Source of the DNA: Baffinella frigidus
Taxonomy: Eukaryota; Cryptophyceae; Cryptomonadales; Baffinellaceae
Length of the DNA: 10,819 nucleotides
NCBI GenBank assembly: GCA_026770585.1
Contig: MU646858.1
Span: 204,471-215,289, forward strand
Reading direction: 5' to 3'
Shown here: piece after piece, positions 8,401 to 10,819 of the stretch
Numbering within the stretch: the first letter of the stretch is position 1
How the letters are laid out: the number at the start of each line of letters is the position of its first letter
Notes under the pieces: generated by a model
The model's database searches: none
What the model was told of the DNA's origin: nothing
What the model saw: only the letters and a program-made list of their open reading frames with translations
Translations under genes and position numbers: made by a program

Positions 8401-10819
8401 GGGACGCCATGCGAAACGGAGGGTCGCAACGTGGTTAAGGAGCTCTCAACGCTTTTCCCTGTCTTTCCATTGTCTTCAAAATAAAACATTGAGATACCCC
8501 CCTTTTAGATTTGGTACCCCTTTTTGGATGTGAGACCCCAAAGTTGACAGATTTGTACCACGGACCCAGGATGTCAACTTGAGAAAGCGTTGAGGGCTCG
8601 ACGCTTCCGTAACGAGTGTAGGACGGGACCTCGTGGCGCCATGCGAAGCGGAGGGTCGAGACGTGGTTCAGAAGCAGCGACCGGTTCTCCGACAGCCTGG
8701 TTGGGGTTCAGTGTTTCGAATGTTAGGGTTTCGGGTTTCGGGTTTCGTGGTTAGTGTTTTTGGGGTGTAGGGATTAGGGTGTAGGGATAAGGGTTGGATT
8801 TTGGGGTTTAGGGTTTGGGTTCGGTTTTGGGTTTTGGGTTTTGGGTTTTGGGTTTTGGGTTTCGGGTTTTGGGGGTTTGGGTTTGGGGCAAACCGCATCC
8901 CCATGTCCTTGAGGTCCGTGTCGGTCAGGAGGAACAGGTCGTCGTGGTCCACCTGATTGTAAACTTGTCAGCACAAGACACAGTCCCACTTATGTGTAAA
9001 GCTCTTCGCAAAAAAATGTAAAGCTATCAATCTCTTTGTAAAGCTATCAATCTCTTTGTAAAGCTATTTAGCTCTACAAAAAGGTACATCTACCCAACTG
9101 TTCGTAAAGCTATGAACGGGCAGTCCCGTGACTCTCGACACATCAGAGGCCCTTTTCTGTGACGATCCAGGCCCTTTTTGCTGCAAACACCACCTGGTTC
9201 AACCGCCCCGGTGCGAACAAAGAACACAACCTGTTCGGATCAGTCCACTGAGCAGGCTCAATTAACCGGATAAGTTGACTGATCCATTAGTCAAAACTTG
9301 TTCGTGGGCGGGAGCGCGCCTGATTCAGCGCAAACATCTCTTCATACTGGGCCCACCCGATCCCCCGCAGCCACTTGACAACCTCCAGCACCCCGGGGTT
9401 CAGGTTCACGTCGATGTATTCCTGCCCGGCCGCCTCTGCGGCGTCGACCGCCGCCCCCAAGGCCTCCAACTTCCCACCCCTGCGGAGGTTTCTTAGGTTA
9501 TGACTCGGATACACCTCGCCTGCAGAGTAGCTAGCATTACGGTATTTGACTACATTATTTCACAGTGATGTATTCCTGCCCGGCCGCCTCTGCGGCGTCG
9601 ACTGCCGCCCCCAAGGCCTCGAGTTTTCCGCCCCTGCTTCGAGGGGACTTCGTGAATAACTCATGAGTGAATAGTCCGTAGGACCCTACGGTAGGCTATC
9701 CGTAGGGACGTTGAGGTACTCCTGCCCAGCAGCCTCTGCGGCGTCGACCACCGCCCCCAAGGCCTCCAACTTCCCACCCCTGCGGAGGTTTTAGGTCATG
9801 ACTCGGATACACCTCGCCTGCAGAGTAGCTGGCATGCGGTACTGGACTACAGTATTTCACGGTGATGTAGTCCTGCCCGCCGCCCCGAGCGCCTCCAACT
9901 TCCCACCCCTGCACTCAGAACGTTGATGAATTCGTACGAAACAGCCAGCGAATCAACTGAAGAATAGTCAGCCAAACTTCGTCACGTCGACTTCTGCCCG
10001 GCAGCCTCGGCCGCGTCGACCGCCGCCCCCCAAACCTCCAACTTCCCGCCCCTGCGAAAAGATCCCTCAGGGTTTGACTCGAGCTTCCCGCCTGCAGCTT
10101 CCTCAGGTTATGACTCGGAGACGCGCCTCGCCGCAGAGTAGCTAGCATGACTCGGAGACGAGTCATAACTCGCCTGCAGAGTAGCTAGCATACTCGCAGC
10201 CGCAGAGTGTCCTCGCCTGCAGAGTAGCTAGCATGTGGTATTTGACTACAGTTGTTGACGGTGATGTACTCCTGCCCAGGAGCCTCTGCGGCATCGACTG
10301 CCGCCCAGAGCGCCTCGAGTTTTCCGCCCCTGTAGGTCCCCCAGGTTATACAGCCTTTCCGCTAAAAAAAATGATGAATGTGTAAGGCACAACCAGCATG
10401 GCAACGTGAGAATAATCAGGTCCACGTCAATGTACTCCTGCTCGGCGGCCTCTGCGGCGGAAGCGGGAAGCTTCCCGCCCCTGTGCGGAGGTTCATCAGG
10501 TTATGACCCACGCGGGGGACTCCTCCTATCCACACAGCGGGCTTCGAAGTGATTTCGTAAATAACTGATGAGTGGATAATCCGTAGGACCCTACGGCAGG
10601 CCATCCGTAGGGACGTTGAGGTACTCCTGCCCGGCAGCCTCTCCAGTATCGACACCCTAAACCCTAACCCCCGCGTTTTGAGCATACTCTCAACACCCGC
10701 ACCCCACAACACACAGAGCAGGGTAGGGTAGGGTTTAGGTAGGGTCAGCAGGGTTTAGGGTTTCGCACCTCTGCTGCGCGTACTCTGCCCAGCTCATCAC
10801 CTCCCCACCCCCCAACTCC
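184..10819 (-). CDS. Thirteen-exon SAM-PH-C2 protein gene, open at both ends
   Basis: Joined model: complement of 184-265, 1303-1445, 2201-2279, 3192-3272, 3989-4105, 4374-4454, 5162-5209, 5896-5995, 7174-7277, 8663-8696, 8894-8952, 9320-9479 and 10769-10819. Total 1139 nt, about 379 codons with no internal stop. Every junction agrees in phase (2,0,2,0,2,0,0,0,0,0,1,0). Introns are 1289, 367, 197, 1385, 1178, 686, 707, 268, 716, 912, 755 and 1037 nt. Approximate residues: SAM 50-101, basic linker 102-136, PH 147-245, C2 from 265 to the window edge. The domains appear in consistent order along one strand, and each domain only becomes complete when exons are joined, which is the main support. 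SAM domains mediate oligomerisation; PH and C2 domains commonly bind membranes or phosphoinositides, so a membrane-linked scaffold is inferred. Start and stop codons lie outside the window or are uncertain. Transcript evidence is lacking. Confidence 0.68.
447..502 (-). pseudogene. Copy of exon 13's acceptor and 5' part
   Basis: Acceptor TTCGCAG|GTGCGG with VRNRLGRASDRPDTQYWA, then divergence into minisatellite. The LELDKLRPG end and donor are missing. GTTGACTAAAA lies about 25 nt upstream. A further scrap of the GAGGCGGTTGCGCC part lies at 597-611. Confidence 0.8.
673..708. repeat. CCGTAGG/CCTACGG palindromic element (member 1)
   Basis: CCGTAGGACCCTACGG followed by TAGGACATCCGTAGGGAC. Related members lie at 2714-2817, 6552-6578, 7424-7450, 9674-9709 and 10580-10614. 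Confidence 0.8.
715..770 (-). pseudogene. Copy of exon 13's 5' part with lost acceptor
   Basis: It reads VRNRLGRASERPE, then about 14 nt are missing before a piece matching TTCCTCGAACTCG of exon 13. The acceptor CGCAG|GTGCGG has become CGTG|GTGCGG. The upstream GTTGACTAAAA is kept. Confidence 0.75.
830..890 (-). pseudogene. Decayed copy of exon 12's 3' part (second copy)
   Basis: GGGAAGGCCATGCTC, then AAGCACTT and TTTTCTTTGAAGT line up with exon 12's GKAML, KHLL and FFEV parts, with a deletion in the GDGAC region that breaks the frame. Confidence 0.6.
1020..1122 (-). pseudogene. Near-identical partial copy of exon 12's 3' part and donor (first copy)
   Basis: From GGKAMLSKHLL to the donor and beyond, this copy and exon 12 are nearly the same over about 100 nt, including CACACG|GTAATC. 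The first 22 residues of exon 12 and its acceptor are absent. The duplicated unit is about 260 bp and includes intron sequence (to CCACACACGAAATCGCG). Confidence 0.85.
1303..1445 (-). CDS. Exon 12: central C2 domain, FFEVRH strand
   Basis: Acceptor CCCAAACAG|CGTCGC; two bases complete Ala, then 47 codons, donor CACACG|GTAATC. It reads SLPHEPWQPDKRGVSECETL, GGKAMLSKHLLEEAGDGA, CVFFEVRHT. The order is a loop, an amphipathic helix (K-x-x-L-x-K-H-L-L-E-E), then an F-F-E-(V/F)-(R/K)-H strand. This is how I remember the Aida-type C2 domain, in which a helix ending in HLE is followed by a FFEFKH strand. The donor has GTAA, the best in the gene. Two partial copies of its 3' part follow in intron 12. 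Confidence 0.77.
1446..1480. repeat. Telomere-like tract abutting the exon 12 acceptor
   Basis: On the sense strand CCCCAACCCCTAAACCCTAG and CCCCCAAACAG, with the AG being the exon 12 acceptor. Confidence 0.8.
1479..1984. other. Intron 11 filler with a CTGT microsatellite
   Basis: CTCT/CTGT microsatellite at 1588-1623, C/T-rich sequence to 1675, a GC-rich stretch at 1675-1715 with a repeated CCTGCCGGC, and telomere-like TTTGGGG pieces at 1559-1578. I see no convincing exon. A minus-strand run GPAGRLARCRRQA (about 1670-1715) ends at a GT but has no supporting family match. Confidence 0.5.
1985..2047 (-). pseudogene. Partial copy of exon 11's 3' part and donor
   Basis: It reads HVSVTLTDNIGAPKRAFPP, with the donor position CCCGG|GTCTGC kept. 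The acceptor and the AGPMSKA start are missing, replaced by AT-rich sequence. It lies downstream of exon 11. Compared with exon 11 it has three or four amino-acid changes. Confidence 0.75.
2201..2279 (-). CDS. Exon 11: second and third C2 strands
   Basis: Acceptor GGTTCGCAG|GCGGGT, 26 codons plus one base, donor CCCCGG|GTCTTC. It reads AGPMSKAHVSATLTDNIG, then VPKHAFPP. HVSATLTDNIG fits the C2 strand that in Aida-type domains reads like (I/V)TVSVKD-x-x-G. The leftover G plus CG of exon 12 makes Ala, keeping the frame. The donor is poor, so the exact 3' end may shift. One partial copy lies on each side. Confidence 0.65.
2380..2410 (-). pseudogene. Partial copy of exon 11's acceptor and 5' part
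   Basis: Acceptor GTCCGCAG|GCGGGT, reading AGPMAKAHV before diverging. It lies upstream of exon 11. A GA dinucleotide microsatellite (2426-2492) lies immediately upstream of it. Confidence 0.72.
2426..2492. repeat. GA microsatellite
   Basis: (GATA)2 followed by an almost pure GA run, then GGGAGA-type interruptions. On the sense strand it is a CT-rich tract about 15 nt before a decoy acceptor for exon 11. Confidence 0.95.
2636..2691 (-). pseudogene. Partial copy of exon 10's 3' half and donor (second copy)
   Basis: It reads ESAALVLVEGISINQ, closer to exon 10 than the first copy. The donor position is AACCAG|GCCTGT, a GC instead of GT. Confidence 0.7.
2698..2833. mobile_element. Foldback element with a perfect 40-bp inverted repeat
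   Basis: Arms 2714-2753 and 2778-2817 are exact complements over 40 bp, with a 24-nt loop. Outer, less exact arms (GGACTAAAAAAGG against GGACTGAAAATGG) extend the structure, and TA dinucleotides flank it at 2696-2697 and 2834-2835. The arms contain CCTACGG/CCGTAGG units shared with five shorter elements in the window. No coding capacity. Confidence 0.8.
3059..3120 (-). pseudogene. Partial copy of exon 10's 3' half and donor (first copy)
   Basis: It reads KSTAFVLVEAISINL with donor AACCTG|GTCCTG. Similarity begins about halfway through exon 10; the GGALGG part is absent. It lies downstream of exon 10 in intron 10. Upstream bases (GGTACAAATC, GTCAACTTTGGGG) recur in intron 4 at about 8535-8560. 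Confidence 0.72.
3192..3272 (-). CDS. Exon 10: first strand of the C2 domain
   Basis: Acceptor CCCGCCAG|GTGTTT, 27 codons, phase 0 both ends, donor AACCAG|GTCTGG. It reads VFGGALGGSSRPKSAA, then LVLVEGISINQ. The hydrophobic L-V-L-V-E-x-I strand followed by exon 11's AGPMSKAHVSATL resembles the opening of an Aida-type C2 domain, where a short strand is followed by a turn and a D/A-x-P-x-(V/I)-T-V strand. Recognition is from memory of the family pattern. It is the only copy with both halves among five related segments. The plus strand shows an acidic ORF here, judged a shadow. Confidence 0.66.
3340..3489 (-). pseudogene. Two partial copies of exon 10's acceptor and 5' part
   Basis: The first (from 3489) has acceptor CTGCAG|GTGTTT and reads VFGGALGGSSR, then four bases are missing relative to exon 10, which breaks the frame. 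The second (from 3373) has acceptor CCGCAG|GTGTTG and reads VLGGALG before diverging. Both precede exon 10, and neither contains its 3' half or donor. Confidence 0.78.
3490..3682. other. Intron 9 filler
   Basis: Contains a direct repeat of AGCTCAATTTCATACTCATAAA-like sequence (about 3509 and 3569, with TCAGTGCA following both) and a short telomere-like tract in the uncommon orientation (3630-3655, AAACCC-rich on the plus strand). No exon is seen. Confidence 0.5.
3683..3718 (-). pseudogene. Partial copy of exon 9's 3' end (second copy)
   Basis: It reads AAAASFKLLYT and continues to TATG; the GT donor is lost (ACTATG). It is the furthest from exon 9 and the most decayed of the set. Confidence 0.65.
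3776..3850 (-). pseudogene. Partial copy of exon 9's 3' half and donor (first copy)
   Basis: It reads ERDEWLHHLVAAASLKLLNT with donor AACACC|GTATCA kept; upstream it degrades into GGA/GAG repeats. It is downstream of exon 9. The flanking plus-strand sequence at 3840-3960 is T-rich, with a TTTATTA-type 7-bp repeat at 3925-3958. Confidence 0.78.
3963..3988. repeat. Short telomere-like tract at the exon 9 donor
   Basis: On the sense strand GTATCACACCCTCAACCCTA begins at the donor, followed by AACATTC. Confidence 0.7.
3989..4105 (-). CDS. Exon 9: last PH strand and C-terminal helix
   Basis: Acceptor CTGAACCAG|GCCGCG, 39 codons, phase 0 both ends, donor AACACC|GTATCA. It reads AAASKASLKDLYLALP, SEEERDEWLQHL, then VAAASLKLLNT. 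The S-E-E-E-R-D-E-W-L-Q-x-L helix with its near-invariant Trp is diagnostic for the end of a PH domain. Two partial copies of its 3' half follow in intron 9. The exon 10 frame continues directly. Confidence 0.87.
4106..4373. repeat. Intron 8, almost wholly telomere-like repeat
   Basis: The 268 nt run from GCATCCCCGAAACCC to AACCCTGAACCAG on the sense strand. On the plus strand they are TTTGGGG, TTTAGGG, TTCAGGG and GTGAGGG units. No other content is seen. Confidence 0.85.
4374..4454 (-). CDS. Exon 8: central PH strands
   Basis: Acceptor GGGGAAAG|GTGGCG, 27 codons, phase 0 both ends, donor ATCCAG|GCATCC (GC type). It reads VAPLVARALDAALVTAST, then HAPHSLFIQ. The LFIQ end supplies the strand before the last PH strand, and joined to exon 9 gives LFIQ-AAASKASLKDLYLALP, a normal PH course. 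Of three copies starting VAPLVAR, this is the only one with the LFIQ end, and it is the closest to exon 9. A short exon with a GC donor is less certain than exons 6 and 9. Confidence 0.68.
4572..4606 (-). pseudogene. Partial copy of exon 8: acceptor and 5' part (second copy)
   Basis: Acceptor GAGTCAG|GTGGCG followed by VAPLVARTLD, then similarity is lost. It lies between the first partial copy and exon 8. Confidence 0.6.
4745..4814 (-). pseudogene. Partial copy of exon 8: acceptor and 5' part (first copy)
   Basis: Acceptor CGGGAAAG|GTGGCG as in exon 8, then VAPLVARALDAALVSASTHA. Similarity stops there: the LFIQ end and donor are absent. It lies upstream of exon 8. Because the shared part is nearly identical, it must be recent or corrected by conversion. 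Confidence 0.72.
5162..5209 (-). CDS. Exon 7: PH domain strand with variable loop
   Basis: Acceptor AAATGCAG|GGGGGT, sixteen codons (GGQLYLFKNSDAPVSG), donor TCTGGG|GTGCTC, phase 0 on both sides. LYLFKN followed by a short D/P/G loop is the usual third PH strand and turn, and it is exactly what is missing between exon 6 (VLQ) and exon 8 (VAPLVA). At 48 nt it is easily overlooked. The domain fit is the main evidence; the donor is weak and is followed by a run of C. Confidence 0.72.
5210..5366. repeat. Telomere-like tract at the 3' end of intron 6
   Basis: TTTCGGG, TTCAGGG and TTTAGGG variants on the plus strand, hence C-rich on the sense strand. They run almost to the exon 7 acceptor (AAACCATAAATGCAG). 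Confidence 0.85.
5380..5437 (-). pseudogene. Broken copy of exon 6's 3' end and donor
   Basis: On the minus strand GCGGGAATCAAGTGGAAGCG matches the exon 6 stretch encoding AGVKWKR, but about four bases are missing before TTCGCTGTTCTCCAG, which shifts the frame. It ends with a donor-like CCAG|GTCTC. It lies downstream of exon 6, in intron 6. Confidence 0.7.
5447..5679. repeat. 7-bp satellite (TTTAGTG/TTTAACG/TTTGGTG) with higher-order structure
   Basis: Thirty-odd 7-mers in the order: run of TTTAGTG, one TTTAACG, two TTTGGTG, repeated. The TTTAGTG runs have about 1, 3, 4 and 5 units from left to right, followed by a less regular end. The unit is one or two bases away from the telomere-like TTTAGGG. 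Confidence 0.9.
5682..5862. mobile_element. TA-flanked foldback (MITE-like) element
   Basis: Long imperfect inverted repeats: GAGCAGGTCCCTT at the left and AAGGGACCTGCTC at the right, arms of about 74 bp sharing AGTTGGCACTC, AAGGTCGA and GTACTTTTAGTCAACTC. TA dinucleotides flank both ends (5680-5681 and 5863-5864), as expected for a mariner/Tc1-type target duplication. It lies at the end of the 7-mer array in intron 6. No transposase is encoded. Confidence 0.7.
5863..5895. repeat. Short telomere-like tract at the exon 6 donor
   Basis: On the sense strand GTATGCACCCTAAAACCTAA directly follows exon 6. The tract lies between the exon and the foldback element. Confidence 0.7.
5896..5995 (-). CDS. 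Exon 6: N-terminal strands of the PH domain
   Basis: Acceptor CGTTCGCAG|GATGCT; one base completes Arg, then 33 codons, ending at donor CTCCAA|GTATGC. It reads MLEDVTGFEQ, then KKGYVTWADHAGVKWKRAFA and VLQ. This is the classic PH start: a K-x-G-Y-(hydrophobic) first strand, a loop, then W-K-x-R-x-F-x-V-L. The basic residues in the loop side (K, K, R) are where phosphoinositide-binding PH domains hold their ligand. It joins exon 7 as VLQ|GGQLYLF. A damaged copy of its 3' end lies downstream at 5380-5437. Confidence 0.86.
5999..6300. repeat. 66-bp minisatellite reiterating the exon 6 acceptor tract
   Basis: About four units of 66 bp, each made of two related 33-bp halves, then decaying units to 6300. 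On the sense (minus) strand the halves end in CTTGTTCGCAG or CTCGTTCGCAG, the same string that directly precedes exon 6. The array is therefore a stack of acceptor-like sites ending at the real one. The plus-strand translation (an 11-residue repeat with RRLSKEACEQ) is judged a by-product. Confidence 0.75.
6375..6522. mobile_element. 148-bp inverted-repeat (MITE-like) element, copy 1
   Basis: It has the same length and layout as the element at 7861. Arms run GATTTCATAGGCAAACACTT to AAGTGTTTGCCTATGAGATT and extend inward past AAACTGGATTCAAT to CTACA/TGTAG. The TAATATTAAAGCA core is shared. No coding capacity. It sits in intron 5. Confidence 0.75.
6523..7173. other. Intron 5, first half: no exon seen
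   Basis: Contains a CCCTACGG/CCGTAGGG palindrome (6552-6578), a 22-bp direct repeat CCCCTACAATTCACAT at 6642 and 6666, a perfect 12-bp hairpin AAGTAGTCAGTG/CACTGACTACTT with an 8-nt loop (6763-6794), and an AT-rich stretch with GTAACACA/TGTGTTAC inverted pairs (6856-6895). I see no coding signal in it on the minus strand. Confidence 0.5.
7174..7277 (-). CDS. Exon 5: Lys/Arg-rich linker between SAM and PH
   Basis: Acceptor GTGGCACAG|GTGAGC, 34 codons plus two bases, donor AACTCCAG|GTGACC. The peptide is strongly basic: GGDTLKEALRARGKSKKVF, then IKRKDTRAEQNS. Its phases fit exon 4 (0) and exon 6 (2), giving EQNSR-MLEDV at the next join. I do not recognise a domain. Basic stretches next to PH domains can aid membrane or partner binding, but that is inference. 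Both splice sites are good for this gene. A plus-strand ORF covers the same bases but shows no family features. Confidence 0.58.
7278..7860. other. Distal part of intron 4: decayed exon 5 acceptor copy and a palindrome element
   Basis: At about 7625-7585 the minus strand resembles the exon 5 acceptor region: ATCCTCAAGTTACTTG against ATCCTAAAGTCACTTG. The AG itself is lost. A CCTACAG/CCGTAGGG palindrome element lies at 7424-7450. Sequence around 7505-7530 (TCGTAGCCCGCTGTGTGG) recurs near 2167 in intron 11. Motifs GTTGACT and GGTTGACGG lie near 7732-7770. No complete exon is seen. Confidence 0.45.
7861..8008. mobile_element. 148-bp inverted-repeat (MITE-like) element, copy 2
   Basis: Terminal inverted repeats begin GATCGCATGTGGAAACACTT and end with the complement (AAGTGTTTCCACATGAGATC). 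The arms extend about 50 bp, to CTACA/TGTAG. A central AT-rich part with TAATATTAAAGCA is shared with the copy at 6375. There is no coding capacity. A clear target-site duplication was not found. Confidence 0.75.
8110..8450 (-). pseudogene. Two partial copies of exon 4's 3' part and donor, with donor reiteration
   Basis: The first copy (about 8445-8390) reads LLNHVATLRFAWR. The second (about 8225-8110) reads NRALLLNH, then repeats a 14-nt unit with AACCACGTCTC several times before continuing as VATLRFAWRHEIPS. Both carry the 3' portion and donor of exon 4 and none of its acceptor. A tract of eight or more C lies at 8281-8290. All are in intron 4. Confidence 0.65.
8663..8696 (-). CDS. Exon 4: last helix of the SAM domain
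   Basis: Acceptor CCCAACCAG|GCTGTC; one base completes Arg, then LSENRSLLLNH, ending at donor AACCAC|GTCTCG. The Leu-rich segment fits the final SAM helix, which usually reads like R-x-K-L-L-x-x-I. The end is uncertain: the frame stays open to a stop at 8435, and the extra part (VSTLRFAWRHE) recurs in two downstream copies. I prefer the short exon because the downstream copies multiply exactly this donor (AACCACGTC) and because exon 5 then joins in phase 0. Confidence 0.6.
8697..8893. repeat. Intron 3, almost wholly telomere-like repeat
   Basis: From donor GTTTGCCCC to acceptor CCCCAACCAG the 197 nt consist of variants of CCCAAA, CCCAAAA, CCCGAAA and CCCTAAA on the sense (minus) strand. There is no other recognisable content. 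Confidence 0.85.
8894..8952 (-). CDS. Exon 3: middle of the SAM domain
   Basis: Acceptor ACAATCAG|GTGGAC, 19 codons, then two bases of an Arg codon at donor GATGCG|GTTTGC. It reads VDHDDLFLLTDTDLKDMGM, the highly recognisable SAM helix 2 to 4 pattern (D-x-x-x-L-x-x-L-T-x-x-D-L-K-x-x-G). It is preceded in frame by exon 2 and followed by exon 4. Without splicing, the reading frame runs into telomere-like repeat that translates to low-complexity PNPKP. This is one of the two or three strongest coding signals in the window. Confidence 0.87.
8953..9319. repeat. Intron 2 with a 20-bp tandem repeat
   Basis: Likely GC-AG intron of 367 nt. A 20-bp unit (GTAAAGCTATCAATCTCTTT) is repeated with decay from about 8993 to 9115. 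On the minus strand GTGCTGACAAG lies about 20 nt before the acceptor ATCAG, a plausible branch region. I see no coding segment in it. A short GTTGACT/AGTCAA pair lies near 9275-9295. Confidence 0.6.
9320..9479 (-). CDS. Exon 2: Ala-rich helix and first half of the SAM domain
   Basis: Acceptor CTCCGCAG|GGGTGG; one base completes the Arg codon, then 53 codons. Residues 1-30 are an Ala/Glu-rich, probably helical segment (GGKLEALGAAVDAAEAAGQE) followed by YIDVNLNPGV. Residues 33-53, VVKWLRGIGWAQYEEMFALN, match the start of a SAM domain: the W-L-x-x-I-G-x-x-Q-Y core and the following F. The frame ends at CAG, with donor CAG|GCGCGC, a GC donor. No GT nearby gives a better join, and exon 3 then continues the SAM fold exactly (ALNQ|VDHDDL). 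Partial copies of its 5' half fill the upstream intron. Confidence 0.82.
9674..9709. repeat. CCGTAGG/CCTACGG palindromic element (member 5)
   Basis: Same unit as at 673 and 10580. It sits just downstream (sense strand) of the exon 2 copy that starts at 9779. The flanking GACGTTGAGGTACTCCTGCC is shared with the 10580 member, so the two spread with the exon copies. Confidence 0.8.
10580..10614. repeat. CCGTAGG/CCTACGG palindromic element (member 6)
   Basis: CCGTAGGACCCTACGG with one change further on (CAGGCCATCCGTAGGGAC). It shares both flanks with the 9674 member. Confidence 0.8.
10654..10768. repeat. Telomere-like repeats at the 5' end of intron 1
   Basis: GGGTTTAGGG-type units at 10722-10766 run right up to the exon 1 donor. 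A short tract of opposite orientation (ACCCTAAACCCTAACCCC) lies at 10654-10672. The units are degenerate and mixed with GGGTAGGG. Confidence 0.8.
10769..10819 (-). CDS. Exon 1 (partial): first visible exon of the SAM-PH-C2 gene
   Basis: The reading ends MSWAEYAQQ plus two bases of an Arg codon, at donor GCAGAG|GTGCGA. The two leftover bases fit the single base that opens exon 2, so R-G-G-K follows. The frame stays open to the window edge (ELGGGEV before the Met). An ATG at 10797-10795 could be the start, but nothing rules out a start further upstream. Telomere-like repeat begins directly after the donor. Only 51 nt are visible and no family is recognised, so support is mainly phase and position. 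Confidence 0.45.

Larger units (their letters stand above)
9560..10655 (-). pseudogene. Array of seven partial copies of exon 2's acceptor and 5' part
   Basis: Partial copies of the exon 2 beginning (GGKLEALGAAVDAAEAAGQ) start at about 9633, 9779, 9908, 10051, 10329 and 10480, with a shorter fragment at 10618-10655. Spacing is 120 to 280 bp. Each of the six longer copies keeps CAG|GGG at the acceptor. After QEYI they lose similarity to exon 2 and reach stops, so only the copy at 9479 leads into the SAM domain. The 9908 copy lacks an internal block, the 10480 copy lacks part of the middle, and the 10051 copy changes QEY to QKS. Between copies, a block containing CCTCGCCTGCAGAGTAGCTA recurs (9515, 9813, 10125, 10172, 10211). 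All lie in intron 1. Use as alternative acceptors is possible but unproven. Confidence 0.8.

Noticed and set aside
9560-10480. Tandem copies of exon 2 as mutually exclusive or added cassette exons
   Set aside because: Each copy would need a donor near QEY. The only candidate is CAG|GA, and the resulting 58-nt exon would break the frame with the next copy. Treated as decoys unless cDNA shows otherwise.
9420-10650. CRISPR-like array
   Set aside because: Repeats are 60 bp or more, diverged, unevenly spaced by 120-280 bp, and coincide with exon starts; no cas genes.
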